Assembly: GCA_027065245.1 (NCBI GenBank)
Contig: JAMOOS010000099.1
Location: 1-14,301 of the forward strand
Source: Desulfuromonadaceae bacterium
Lineage (GTDB): Bacteria > Desulfobacterota > Desulfuromonadia > Desulfuromonadales > Desulfuromonadaceae
Length of the DNA stretch: 14,301 nt
Direction of reading: 5' to 3'
Part shown: positions 1 to 7,163 of the stretch, piece by piece
How the letters are laid out: every line of letters starts with the position of its first letter
How positions within the stretch are numbered: the first letter of the stretch is position 1
Position numbers and translations under genes: made by a program
Notes under the pieces: generated by a model
What the model saw: the letters and a program-made list of their open reading frames with translations, nothing else
What the model was told of the DNA's origin: nothing
The model's database searches: none

Positions 1-595
1 TGGTGGTCTCCTCACTTACACCGATGAGATTACGCGCCAGCTTGCGCCAGTAGCAGGGATCTTCGTCGAGGGTGTTGTTGAGCAGGGTATCGACGATACG
101 GATCTCCTCGTGGTCGGTACACACCGGCGGCTTGGTGCCACTGCGCTCAAACTCCTCCTCCCGCTCCACGCCGCGATGCACCAACAGGGTAGCGTCGCCG
201 CCGTCGTCGAGAATCATGGTGGGTCCATCGGGAAAGCTGAGGGTTTTCTTGGTATATTCCCAGTATTCTTCCAGACTTTCCCCTTTTATGGCGAACACCG
301 GCACGCCGGTGGCGGCAATGGCGGCGGCGGCATGATCCTGAGTGGAGTAGATGTTGCAGCTGGCCCAGCGCACGTCGGCACCCAACGCTACCAGGGTTTC
401 GATGAGAACCGCGGTCTGAATAGTCATGTGCAAAGAGCCGGAGATACGCGCCCCTTTGAGGGGCTGACTGTCGCGGTATTCGTCGCGCACCGCCATCAGG
501 CCGGGCATTTCAGTCTCGGCGATGGTGATCTCCTTGCGCCCCCAGTCTGCCAGTTGCATATCCTTGACGATTGATTCACTGCTTACTGCGGCCAT
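1..595 (-). CDS. ahcY: Adenosylhomocysteinase, N-terminal part (runs off the window)
   Basis: Hydrolyses S-adenosylhomocysteine to adenosine and homocysteine in the cytoplasm, clearing the inhibitory product of SAM-dependent methylation. The 198 codons present begin at the ATG at 593-595, with AAAGGAG about 10 bases upstream. Family landmarks visible are DWGRKEITIAETEMPGLM (17-34), SLHMTIQTAVLIETL (54-68), the CNIYSTQDHAAAAIA segment (80-94), and DDGGDATLL (130-138), all in the N-terminal substrate-binding half. The NAD-binding domain and C-terminus lie beyond base 1; the family is usually around 430-470 residues. It follows metK across a strong terminator, so its expression probably depends on read-through. 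Identity is near certain from the motifs. Confidence 0.95.
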   Translation of the reverse strand, partial: MAAVSSESIVKDMQLADWGRKEITIAETEMPGLMAVRDEYRDSQPLKGARISGSLHMTIQTAVLIETLVALGADVRWASCNIYSTQDHAAAAIAATGVPVFAIKGESLEEYWEYTKKTLSFPDGPTMILDDGGDATLLVHRGVEREEEFERSGTKPPVCTDHEEIRIVDTLLNNTLDEDPCYWRKLARNLIGVSEETT

Positions 596-632
596 GGGTT
601 TTTATCTCCTTTATTACTGACTTGAGTTGGAT

Positions 633-665
633 AAAAAATGCCGCCGGGAACACACGCCCGGCGGC
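633..665 (-). terminator. Intrinsic terminator after metK
   Basis: A perfect 9-bp stem (GCCGCCGGG at 640-648 with CCCGGCGGC at 657-665) encloses an 8-base loop. On the minus strand it is followed by A then six T residues (633-638). It sits 22 bases past the metK stop codon. There is no T-run on the plus side, so it acts only on minus-strand transcripts. It marks the main end of the transcript before ahcY. Confidence 0.88.
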
Positions 666-687
666 ACAATTGCTGTTAACATTCGCT

Positions 688-1857
688 TTACAGTCCGGCG
701 CGCTGACGCAGAGAGTCGACGCGATCGCAGCGCTCCCAGGTAAATTCCGGCAATTCCCGGCCAAAGTGACCGTAGGCGGCGGTATGGCGATAGATGGGAC
801 GGAGCAGATCGAGGGTGTCGATGAGGCTGGCCGGACGCAGGTCAAACTCTTCGCGCACGATGGCGGCAATTTTATCCGACGGCAACACGCCGGTGCCGAA
901 GGTGTTTACCATCACCGATACCGGCTCGGCCACGCCGATGGCGTAGGCTATCTGCACCTCACATTTTTGCGCCAGAGCTGCGGCTACCACATTTTTGGCC
1001 ACATAACGCCCCATGTAGGAAGCGCTGCGGTCGACCTTGGAGGGATCCTTGCCAGAAAACGCCCCGCCGCCGTGAGAACCCTGACCACCGTAGGTATCGA
1101 CAATAATTTTGCGCCCGGTAAGGCCGCAATCACCCATGGGGCCACCGATGACAAAACGGCCGGTGGGATTGATATAGTATTTGGTATCGGCATCGACAAG
1201 AGCGGCGGGCAGCACTTTTTTGACCACCTCTTCCATCACCGCTTCTTCGATCTGGGCATGACTGGCATCAGGATGGTGCTGGGTGGAGATAACCACGGCA
1301 TCAACACGCCGCGGCTTGTCGTCGACATACTCGATGGACACCTGTGACTTGCTGTCGGGGCGCAAAAAATCGATAACACCGTCTTTACGCGCCGTCGCCA
1401 TACGTTGGGTAAGCTGATGAGCCAGCATGATGGGCATGGGCATAAACTGGGCGGTATCGTTACAGGCGTAACCGAACATCAGCCCCTGATCCCCGGCGCC
1501 CTGATCTTTGTACAACCCCTCGCCGGCGGTAACCCCCTGCGAAATATCGGGCGACTGGCGATCCAGCGATACCAGCACCGCACAAGTGTCGGCATCAAAA
1601 CCGATGGCGGAATCGGTAAAACCGATTTCGCGTACGGTCTGACGCACGATTTCGGCATAATCGACCCGTGCTTCGGTGGTAATTTCACCGGCCAGTACCA
1701 CCATACCGGTGGTGATGAGAGTTTCGCAGGCCACGCGAGCATATTTATCCTGACTCAAAATCGCGTCGAGAACGGCATCAGAGATCTGATCCGCCATTTT
1801 ATCGGGATGGCCCTCACTTACCGATTCGGAGGTAAACATAAAATCTGTCATTGGCAT
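688..1857 (-). CDS. metK: S-adenosylmethionine synthase
   Basis: Makes S-adenosylmethionine from methionine and ATP, releasing phosphate and pyrophosphate; a cytoplasmic enzyme. At 389 residues it matches the usual family length. Visible motifs: SEGHPDK (14-20, ATP binding), GAGDQGLMFGYA (120-131), DTYGGQGSHGGG (254-265) running into GAFSGKDPSKVDRSA (265-279, the glycine-rich phosphate loop). The start at 1857 has AAAGGA about 11 bases upstream; a second in-frame ATG two codons in (1849-1851) is also possible, giving 387 residues. It lies 27 bases after ptsI with no room for a SAM riboswitch, so it is probably carried on the PTS transcript. It ends at a strong terminator. Pairing with ahcY forms a SAM-cycle unit. 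Confidence 0.97.
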   Translation of the reverse strand: MPMTDFMFTSESVSEGHPDKMADQISDAVLDAILSQDKYARVACETLITTGMVVLAGEITTEARVDYAEIVRQTVREIGFTDSAIGFDADTCAVLVSLDRQSPDISQGVTAGEGLYKDQGAGDQGLMFGYACNDTAQFMPMPIMLAHQLTQRMATARKDGVIDFLRPDSKSQVSIEYVDDKPRRVDAVVISTQHHPDASHAQIEEAVMEEVVKKVLPAALVDADTKYYINPTGRFVIGGPMGDCGLTGRKIIVDTYGGQGSHGGGAFSGKDPSKVDRSASYMGRYVAKNVVAAALAQKCEVQIAYAIGVAEPVSVMVNTFGTGVLPSDKIAAIVREEFDLRPASLIDTLDLLRPIYRHTAAYGHFGRELPEFTWERCDRVDSLRQRAGL

Positions 1858-1884
1858 TGCGGTTATATTCCTTTCAGAAATTTA

Positions 1885-3672
1885 TCAGACAAACTCCCAC
1901 CCTACTTCCACATCGGGCAGATAGATCTTCATTTGACGTTCAACGCACTCTTTTACTTCATCGGCGGTGGTCAGCGCCAGTATTTTTGTCAACAGTTCAC
2001 GGCCATTTTCGCTGTGCCACTGACCAAGCAGCTTTTTTACCTGCGAAATTCCGCCGCTGTTCATGGACAGTTCGCTGTAGCCCATGGCCAGCAACAGCAT
2101 GGCGTAGATCGGTTCCGCCGCCATCTCACCGCAAATACAGGCGGGGATACCCTCACGTTGAGCCGCCTCGGCTACCATGGTGAGAGCGCGTAAAATGGCG
2201 GGATGGAGCGGCTCGTACAGATAAGCAACGTGCTCGTTGCCGCGGTCAATAGCCAGACAGTACTGGATAAGATCGTTACTGCCAACCGAGAAAAAATCGA
2301 CCTCGCGGGCAAACACGTCGCAAAGCAGCACCGCCGACGGCGTTTCCACCATGATGCCGATGGCAATTTCACTGTCGCAGGCAACCCCCTCGCCGCGCAG
2401 TTCCTCTATCACCTGGCTGATAATGGCGCGACAACTGCGCACCTCGGCCACACCGGATATCATGGGCAGCAGAATACGCACCTCACCCAACGCCGATGCA
2501 CGCAAAATAGCGCGCAGTTGAGTACGGAACAGTTGTTGTTCGCGCAGTGACAGGCGGATGGATCGCAGTCCCATGGCCGGATTCGGCTCGTCACCCAGGC
2601 AGATATCGCTGACAAATTTATCGCCCCCCATATCCAGGGTGCGGATGGTTACCGGATGGGGCGTCACCTGCTCGATAATACGCTTAAACTCCTGAAACTG
2701 GATTTCCTCATCGGGTGGTGTCTGGCGCGCCATATACATAAACTCGGTGCGCAACAGACCGATCCCCTCGGCGCCGTTGTTGATGGCCAATTCCGCCTCT
2801 TCGGGAAACTCGATATTGGCCTTGATGGTGATTTTCCTGCCGTCAAGGGTCTGCGCCGGCAACTGACAGTACGACTGCAACTGCTGTCGATAGCGCAGAT
2901 AGCGCTGCCGCTTTTCCTCGTAGTGCTTTATCGTATGTGCACACGGATTGACCACCACGCTGCCACTGCAACCGTCGACAATTATCCGTTCACCGCCCGC
3001 CACCAGGGCAGTGATATTTTCCAGACCGACCACAGCCGGGATGCCCAGAGAACGTGCCAGAATAGCAGTATGGGAAGTGCGCCCGCCCAGATCGGTAACA
3101 AACGCCACCACCTTGCTGCGATCCATTTGCAGAGTATCCGCCGGCGACAGATCGTGAGCCACCACCACCGCCTGGCTGCGCAAATCGGCGGTGGACTGCT
3201 GCACACTGCCACGCAGGTTGCGCAAAATACGTTCACCCACCATCTCGATATCGCTGCCGCGCTCACGCAGATATTCGTCATCCACCGCTTCGAAATTGCG
3301 CCGGAACCCCTGCAGCACCCGCCTGAGTGCCCCCGAGGCATTGATACAGGCGCTGCGTACAAGATTAGTGGTACCGTCCAGCAGCATCTGATCATCGAGA
3401 ATCATCAACTGGGTGTCTATGATGAGCGAGTGTTCCTCGCTGTCATCTTTTTCTATGGAATTTCGCACCTGACGCAACTGCTCCCTGGCCAGAGCTACGG
3501 CGTCATTGAATTTGGCGATTTCGTCGTCGATGGCCGCGGGGCTGATACTCCACTCCTCCACATCAACCCGGCGCCGGTCGAGAAGATACACCTCGGCTAT
3601 GACAATACCCGCTGACGCAGCTATGCCGTCAATGCGGAAGTTAATTTTTTCAGTCCTCGCCAAACTTGTCAT
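1885..3672 (-). CDS. ptsI: PTS Enzyme I (phosphoenolpyruvate-protein phosphotransferase)
   Basis: Takes phosphate from phosphoenolpyruvate and passes it to HPr, the first step of the PTS. From the ATG at 3670-3672 it has 595 residues (E. coli Enzyme I has 575). Order: HPr-binding/phosphohistidine domain with GGRTSHTAILARSLGIPAVV (196-215), active His201; then the PEP-binding barrel with GIGLLRTEFMYM (303-314), GLRSIRLSL (368-376), and catalytic Cys514 in ACICGEMA (511-518). It has no N-terminal GAF domain, so it is the sugar-type Enzyme I rather than the nitrogen-type PtsP. The frame stays open to an ATG at 3726, but that would overlap ptsH by 77 bases; the chosen start has GGGA 9 bases upstream, overlaps ptsH by 23 bases, and places the FRIDGIAASAG segment near the N-terminus as in the family. 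It is probably coupled to ptsH. Confidence 0.93.
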   Translation of the reverse strand: MTSLARTEKINFRIDGIAASAGIVIAEVYLLDRRRVDVEEWSISPAAIDDEIAKFNDAVALAREQLRQVRNSIEKDDSEEHSLIIDTQLMILDDQMLLDGTTNLVRSACINASGALRRVLQGFRRNFEAVDDEYLRERGSDIEMVGERILRNLRGSVQQSTADLRSQAVVVAHDLSPADTLQMDRSKVVAFVTDLGGRTSHTAILARSLGIPAVVGLENITALVAGGERIIVDGCSGSVVVNPCAHTIKHYEEKRQRYLRYRQQLQSYCQLPAQTLDGRKITIKANIEFPEEAELAINNGAEGIGLLRTEFMYMARQTPPDEEIQFQEFKRIIEQVTPHPVTIRTLDMGGDKFVSDICLGDEPNPAMGLRSIRLSLREQQLFRTQLRAILRASALGEVRILLPMISGVAEVRSCRAIISQVIEELRGEGVACDSEIAIGIMVETPSAVLLCDVFAREVDFFSVGSNDLIQYCLAIDRGNEHVAYLYEPLHPAILRALTMVAEAAQREGIPACICGEMAAEPIYAMLLLAMGYSELSMNSGGISQVKKLLGQWHSENGRELLTKILALTTADEVKECVERQMKIYLPDVEVGWEFV

Positions 3673-3916
3673 TGATAAGTTTCCCAATGGCTTCCAGGGC
3701 GGCATCGGCATCACGGCCTTCGGCACGCACGCTTATGACGGTTCCCTGCGGCGCAGCCAGCATCAATATCCCCATGATACTCTTGCCGTTGACTTCCATA
3801 TCGTCCTTGGTAACAAAAATATCCGCCTCAAACGTACCCGCCAGTTGCACCAGTTTGGCCGCAGCACGGGCGTGCAAGCCGAGACGATTTATTATTTCAA
3901 ATTCTTTTACCGCCAT
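3650..3916 (-). CDS. ptsH: Phosphocarrier protein HPr
   Basis: Small cytoplasmic carrier (88 residues, the normal family length) that accepts phosphate from Enzyme I and gives it to EIIA proteins. The phosphorylatable His15 lies in NRLGLHARAAAKLV (10-23). Ser46 lies in NGKSIMGILML (43-53), the site used by HPr kinase in Firmicutes and present here together with an hprK gene in the same cluster. It contains no cysteine, unlike the neighbouring permease subunits. The ATG at 3914-3916 has GAGG immediately upstream with unusually short spacing. It follows the EIID gene by 26 AT-rich bases and overlaps ptsI at its 3' end. It is probably the only HPr-like protein in the window, so it may serve both PtsN and the permease. 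Confidence 0.96.
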   Translation of the reverse strand: MAVKEFEIINRLGLHARAAAKLVQLAGTFEADIFVTKDDMEVNGKSIMGILMLAAPQGTVISVRAEGRDADAALEAIGKLINDKFGED

Positions 3917-3942
3917 AACCTCACGTCTTTATTGCTATAATT

Positions 3943-4701
3943 TTAGATAAAAAACAGACTGTCTGTCGCCAGCACCAGCCCCAGCAGCAGCGTCAGAGCC
4001 ACAATAACCGGCACCCCCCGTCGCAGACTCCACACCAGCACAGCCAGCAGCAGCGGCAACATCAGCGCAGCGGCAACCAGCGGCACAACCGGCAGTTCCT
4101 GCCGATGCACCATCAGCGCGCACAATACCGCCAGGGCAACGACAACGATATGCTTGAGCACCACGGCAATATCAGCCAGCCGCCAGCGGCGCGGCAGATC
4201 CACCAGTTGAGCGCCCAGACGCCACCCCAACCACGCTCCACCAAGACGGGTGACAACAGCAGGCACATTAAACAGCGCCAGCATCAGCAGCGGCGCCCAC
4301 TGGTAACCGCACCAGCCCAGCACCACCGCCACACAGGCGGACAGTGGCCGCCAACCGCCCCAGAACAGCGCATCACCCACGGCGGCAAACGGCGCCATAA
4401 CCGCCGAACAAAAAGCCGGGGCAGCTATAGGAGCAGCGTCGTTGGCGGCGCGCTGTTCCTCCAGCGTTACCGTTGCGGCCGCCAGAGCCGGAGCCAGAAA
4501 AGTGTTGGTGTTAAAGTATTTAAGATAATCCGCCACCAGCTCCTGTGCTGTACGCTGCGGATACAACCGCCGCAATTCCGGCAGCAGCACAAAACACCAG
4601 CCCAACCCCTGAAACTGGCGATAATTCCAGCTGGCCTGCAACAACAAGCAGCGGATATTCAGGCGCAGCAAGCGCCACAATGCCGTAACGCCCGCTTTCA
4701 T
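3943..4701 (-). CDS. Mannose-class PTS permease, EIID subunit
   Basis: Membrane subunit that, with EIIC, forms the sugar channel of mannose-class PTS permeases in the inner membrane. The 252 residues include the family signatures QASWNYRQFQGLGW (22-35), YFNTNTFLAPALAAA (62-76) and AVGDALFWGGWRPL (107-120), followed by hydrophobic segments over the C-terminal half. It is slightly shorter than E. coli ManZ. It starts one base after the EIIC stop (TGA, one base, ATG), which implies translational coupling. The substrate cannot be read from sequence; mannose-class systems carry hexoses, amino sugars and others. Its last codons contain a small inverted repeat before a T-rich run, noted under rejected items. 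Confidence 0.92.
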   Translation of the reverse strand: MKAGVTALWRLLRLNIRCLLLQASWNYRQFQGLGWCFVLLPELRRLYPQRTAQELVADYLKYFNTNTFLAPALAAATVTLEEQRAANDAAPIAAPAFCSAVMAPFAAVGDALFWGGWRPLSACVAVVLGWCGYQWAPLLMLALFNVPAVVTRLGGAWLGWRLGAQLVDLPRRWRLADIAVVLKHIVVVALAVLCALMVHRQELPVVPLVAAALMLPLLLAVLVWSLRRGVPVIVALTLLLGLVLATDSLFFI

Positions 4702-4702
4702 A

Positions 4703-5398
4703 TCAGCACAACTCCAACACTACCAGGGCTAGCAGATAGCTACCGGCAAACAACAGCACCATCCGCCGCCCCATATTAAGAGCAACCAGCACCGCCGCCA
4801 CTCCGACCAACACATAAGGCAGGTAAAGCCAGGCGGGATGGACCAGGCTGATATCAGCAATAATAACGGCGCCAATATGGATAAGCGCGACAGTGGTGGC
4901 GGTTATCAGCGTCAATGACAATAACGACGCCAGCGCAAACACCGCCAGCCCGCAGTTATTGCAAGCGGTTATGGATGGCAAACCGCCATGGGAATGAGCC
5001 GGGTCAGCCTGAATAAACAGGCGTTCATTGATGTGCCGCGCCCAGATATCACAACACTTGCCCGCCTCGGCCAGTATCGCCACCACCAGCACCACCAATG
5101 CCAGCAGCAAAGCGCTGTCGGCGCCGGGGCCGGAATAGACACGCAGCACCAGCACTGCCGCAATGGCGGCCTGGGTATCGTCGGGAGCCACTGCCGCCCC
5201 CACCGGCAGGCGCATCAGCCACAGTAACTCCAACAGTAGACCAACCTGGAAGGCAACACTGAAATTGCCCAATACCAGCCCGGTGGCGCAGGCGCACACC
5301 AGCGGCCGCGACAACAATGTCTGCGCCAGAGCGGTGCGATCCAGCCCCGCCAGCAGAGAAATTGCAATCACCATAGCCCACTGCTGCGCCGCCAGCAC
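4703..5398 (-). CDS. Mannose-class PTS permease, EIIC subunit
   Basis: Polytopic inner-membrane subunit pairing with EIID to carry and help phosphorylate sugar. It has 231 residues, mostly hydrophobic, with about six or seven likely membrane segments. Family landmarks: GLDRTALAQTLLSRPLV (18-34), LVLGNFSVAFQVGLLLELLW (41-60) and RLPVGAAVAPDD (63-74). The usual LGD of this region (as in E. coli ManY, from memory) reads LGN here. Three cysteine clusters occur: CAC 35-37, CC 115-116, CNNC 146-149. The start is GTG at 5396-5398 with GAGG six bases upstream; an ATG at residue 9 is a weaker alternative. It follows EIIB by three bases and precedes EIID by one. Confidence 0.9.
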   Translation of the reverse strand: MLAAQQWAMVIAISLLAGLDRTALAQTLLSRPLVCACATGLVLGNFSVAFQVGLLLELLWLMRLPVGAAVAPDDTQAAIAAVLVLRVYSGPGADSALLLALVVLVVAILAEAGKCCDIWARHINERLFIQADPAHSHGGLPSITACNNCGLAVFALASLLSLTLITATTVALIHIGAVIIADISLVHPAWLYLPYVLVGVAAVLVALNMGRRMVLLFAGSYLLALVVLELC

Positions 5399-5401
5399 CG
5401 T

Positions 5402-5887
5402 CTACCTCAATTTCCGACAACGGCAATCCCAGTGCAGTATTTTATCGCTGGGAACGCACTGGGCGCTAATATCCACCCCCAGGCGCGCCAGTTCTTCCAG
5501 ATCCTCAATATCCTGATCATCCATATACAGGGTAGTGGAGATACAGCAACGACACGCCCCGGCATGCATATTGCCAAGATTAAGGGCATCAAAACGACAA
5601 CCGTGACGATAGGCATACAGCGCCTCGGCCGGAGTGGCAAACAGCAGCAGTACCCGTGCCTGCGGGGGGAAATCACACCCGCCCGCCTCTTCGAGCTGGG
5701 CGTGGGAACATATACGCACAGCTATGGAAGACGGCACTACCGCCTGCATCAGTTGACAACGAAAACTATCGCCAGCCAGTTCATCATCCACCACTACAAT
5801 GCAGTCAGCATGAACATGGGGCACCCACGCTTCCAGCACCTGTCCGTGAATCAGGCGATTATCCACCCGTGCCAGTACAATAGCCAT
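5402..5887 (-). CDS. Mannose-class PTS EIIB subunit, cysteine-rich
   Basis: Cytoplasmic subunit that receives phosphate from EIIA and gives it to the sugar bound in EIIC/EIID. The active His14 is in LARVDNRLIHGQVLEAWVPH (5-24), the hallmark of the family. Length of 161 residues matches a stand-alone EIIB; in E. coli the A and B domains are fused as ManX, here they are separate genes. It has 11 cysteines, including a GACRCC cluster in the middle and CRC near the C-terminus, which is far more than I expect for this family. The ATG overlaps the EIIA stop codon by one base (TGATG). Confidence 0.93.
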   Translation of the reverse strand: MAIVLARVDNRLIHGQVLEAWVPHVHADCIVVVDDELAGDSFRCQLMQAVVPSSIAVRICSHAQLEEAGGCDFPPQARVLLLFATPAEALYAYRHGCRFDALNLGNMHAGACRCCISTTLYMDDQDIEDLEELARLGVDISAQCVPSDKILHWDCRCRKLR

Positions 5888-6297
5888 CAGTTACCGATAC
5901 CACAAAGAATGTCACTGGTTAAAATTATGTTCTTCTGTCCGTATTTTTTCAAAAAATCAGCCAGCACTGCCAGTTGCATGCTGTCGCGGCTGCTGACAAA
6001 TTTTATCAGCATGGGCAAATTGACACCGTTGATAATCTCCACTGCGTCCTTGCGCAAAAAACGGGCACTGACATTAGCCGGGGTACCGCCGAACATATCG
6101 GTCATGATGATCACACCGTCGCCGTCGGCGGAAACTTCATCTATGGATTTATTCATGCTGGCATGTATCTCGTCCAGGTCGGCGCCACTACTGATGGAAT
6201 GACAGCGCGCAGCCGCCACCGGGCCGACTATGACCTCCACCGCCTGCAATAACTGCTGCGCCAACTCACCATGACTGACAATGATTAATCCTACCAT
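5887..6297 (-). CDS. Mannose/fructose-class PTS EIIA subunit
   Basis: Cytoplasmic phosphocarrier taking phosphate from HPr to EIIB. The 136 residues match a single EIIA-Man domain: active His9 in GLIIVSHGELAQQLL (3-17), and MTDMFGGTPANVS further on, typical of the family. The ATG at 6295-6297 is preferred because GGGAG lies five bases upstream; a TTG one codon earlier (6298-6300) would leave too short a spacing. The ATG shares one base with the rapZ stop (TGATG), and the gene's own stop shares one base with the EIIB start. In related bacteria a lone EIIA at this place can be purely regulatory; here the whole permease follows, so transport is likely. Confidence 0.93.
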   Translation of the reverse strand: MVGLIIVSHGELAQQLLQAVEVIVGPVAAARCHSISSGADLDEIHASMNKSIDEVSADGDGVIIMTDMFGGTPANVSARFLRKDAVEIINGVNLPMLIKFVSSRDSMQLAVLADFLKKYGQKNIILTSDILCGIGN

Positions 6298-7157
6298 CAA
6301 CTCTCCCTGACCAGATCGCGGTGTACCACTTTTATATCCTGCACGCCGTCTATATGTCGGCTCATCTCCTCCACCACGGCCACACTACGATGATGACCGC
6401 CGGTACAACCAACAGAGATGGTAAGATAACTTTTACCTTCCCGCCGATACTGGGGCAACATAAAATTAAGCCATGAACAGGTATGCCGCAAAAATTCCTG
6501 ACACAACGGCTGGCCAAGTACATAATCACTCACCGCCTTGTCACACCCGGACAGGGGACGCAGCGCCTCGATATAGTGAGGATTGGGCAGAAAACGCACA
6601 TCGATCACCAGATCAGATTCCAGCGGCACCCCGTAACAAAAACCAAACGACTGCAGACGCACAAACATGGGCAGGCGCTGTTCGCCGGAACCGTGCAGAC
6701 GCAGCAGAACACTTACTTTGAGCTGATGCACCGACATCTCACTGGTATCAAAAATAACATCCGCCCTGGCACGCAGCGGCTGCAGCAACACCCGCTCGCG
6801 CGCTATGGCAGCGGCAATATCGCTATAGCTGGTAAGGGGATGACGCCGCCTGGTGGTGGAATAACGGCGAATAAGGACATCGTCGCCGGCATCAAAAAAG
6901 AATATCTCCACCTCGTGCCCGGCTTCGGCCACGGCGGCGAACACCTCGGCAGCATCGTTGAGAAACGCCGGGTTGCGCGCGTCAACTACAATGGCAATAC
7001 CGCTGCGCCCCAGTTTTTCCAGACCGTCGGCAACCAGAAATTGCTCCAGCACCACGGTAGGAAAATTATCCACCACATAATAGCCGTCATCCTCCAGCAC
7101 CTGCGCCGCCGTCGTTTTACCCGAACCGGACAAACCGGTGATAATAATAAAACGCAC
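6297..7157 (-). CDS. rapZ: RapZ-family nucleotide-binding adaptor (YvcJ/RapZ)
   Basis: In E. coli RapZ binds small RNAs and directs RNase E to GlmZ, tuning glucosamine-6-phosphate synthesis; in Firmicutes the relative YvcJ binds nucleotides. The 286-residue protein has a Walker A motif GLSGSGKT (8-15), IAIVVDARNP (54-63), then RRYSTTRRRHPL, SEMSVHQL, FLPNPHY and the C-terminal SVGCTGGHHRSV (245-256 approx.), all family signatures. Its tail reads KVVHRDLVRES and lacks the basic KRK end and the Lys270 equivalent that E. coli RapZ uses for RNA binding, so the RNA-adaptor role may not carry over. The start is GTG at 7155-7157, with GGAG nine bases upstream, six bases after hprK. Confidence 0.93.
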   Translation of the reverse strand: MRFIIITGLSGSGKTTAAQVLEDDGYYVVDNFPTVVLEQFLVADGLEKLGRSGIAIVVDARNPAFLNDAAEVFAAVAEAGHEVEIFFFDAGDDVLIRRYSTTRRRHPLTSYSDIAAAIARERVLLQPLRARADVIFDTSEMSVHQLKVSVLLRLHGSGEQRLPMFVRLQSFGFCYGVPLESDLVIDVRFLPNPHYIEALRPLSGCDKAVSDYVLGQPLCQEFLRHTCSWLNFMLPQYRREGKSYLTISVGCTGGHHRSVAVVEEMSRHIDGVQDIKVVHRDLVRES

Positions 7158-7163
7158 CGTAAA

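Noticed and set aside
596..632. SAH riboswitch upstream of ahcY
   Set aside because: Only 37 bases lie between the metK terminator T-run and the ahcY start, too few for the conserved SAH riboswitch fold.
1858..1884. SAM riboswitch or separate promoter upstream of metK
   Set aside because: The spacer is 27 bases and is taken up by the ribosome site; nothing resembling a riboswitch or promoter fits.
2656..3615. A 319-codon open frame on the plus strand
   Set aside because: Antisense to ptsI; no motif, no ribosome site and composition of a shadow frame. The same holds for plus-strand frames over metK, rpoN, lptB and kdsD.
3917..3942. AT-rich spacer before ptsH with a TATAGC hexamer as a promoter
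   Set aside because: No plausible -35 at proper spacing; AT-richness alone is not sufficient evidence.
3940..3965. Inverted repeat ACAGAC/GTCTGT followed by six T residues at the end of the EIID gene
   Set aside because: The arms are separated by a single base, so only a 4-bp stem could form in RNA; too weak to call a terminator within an evident operon.
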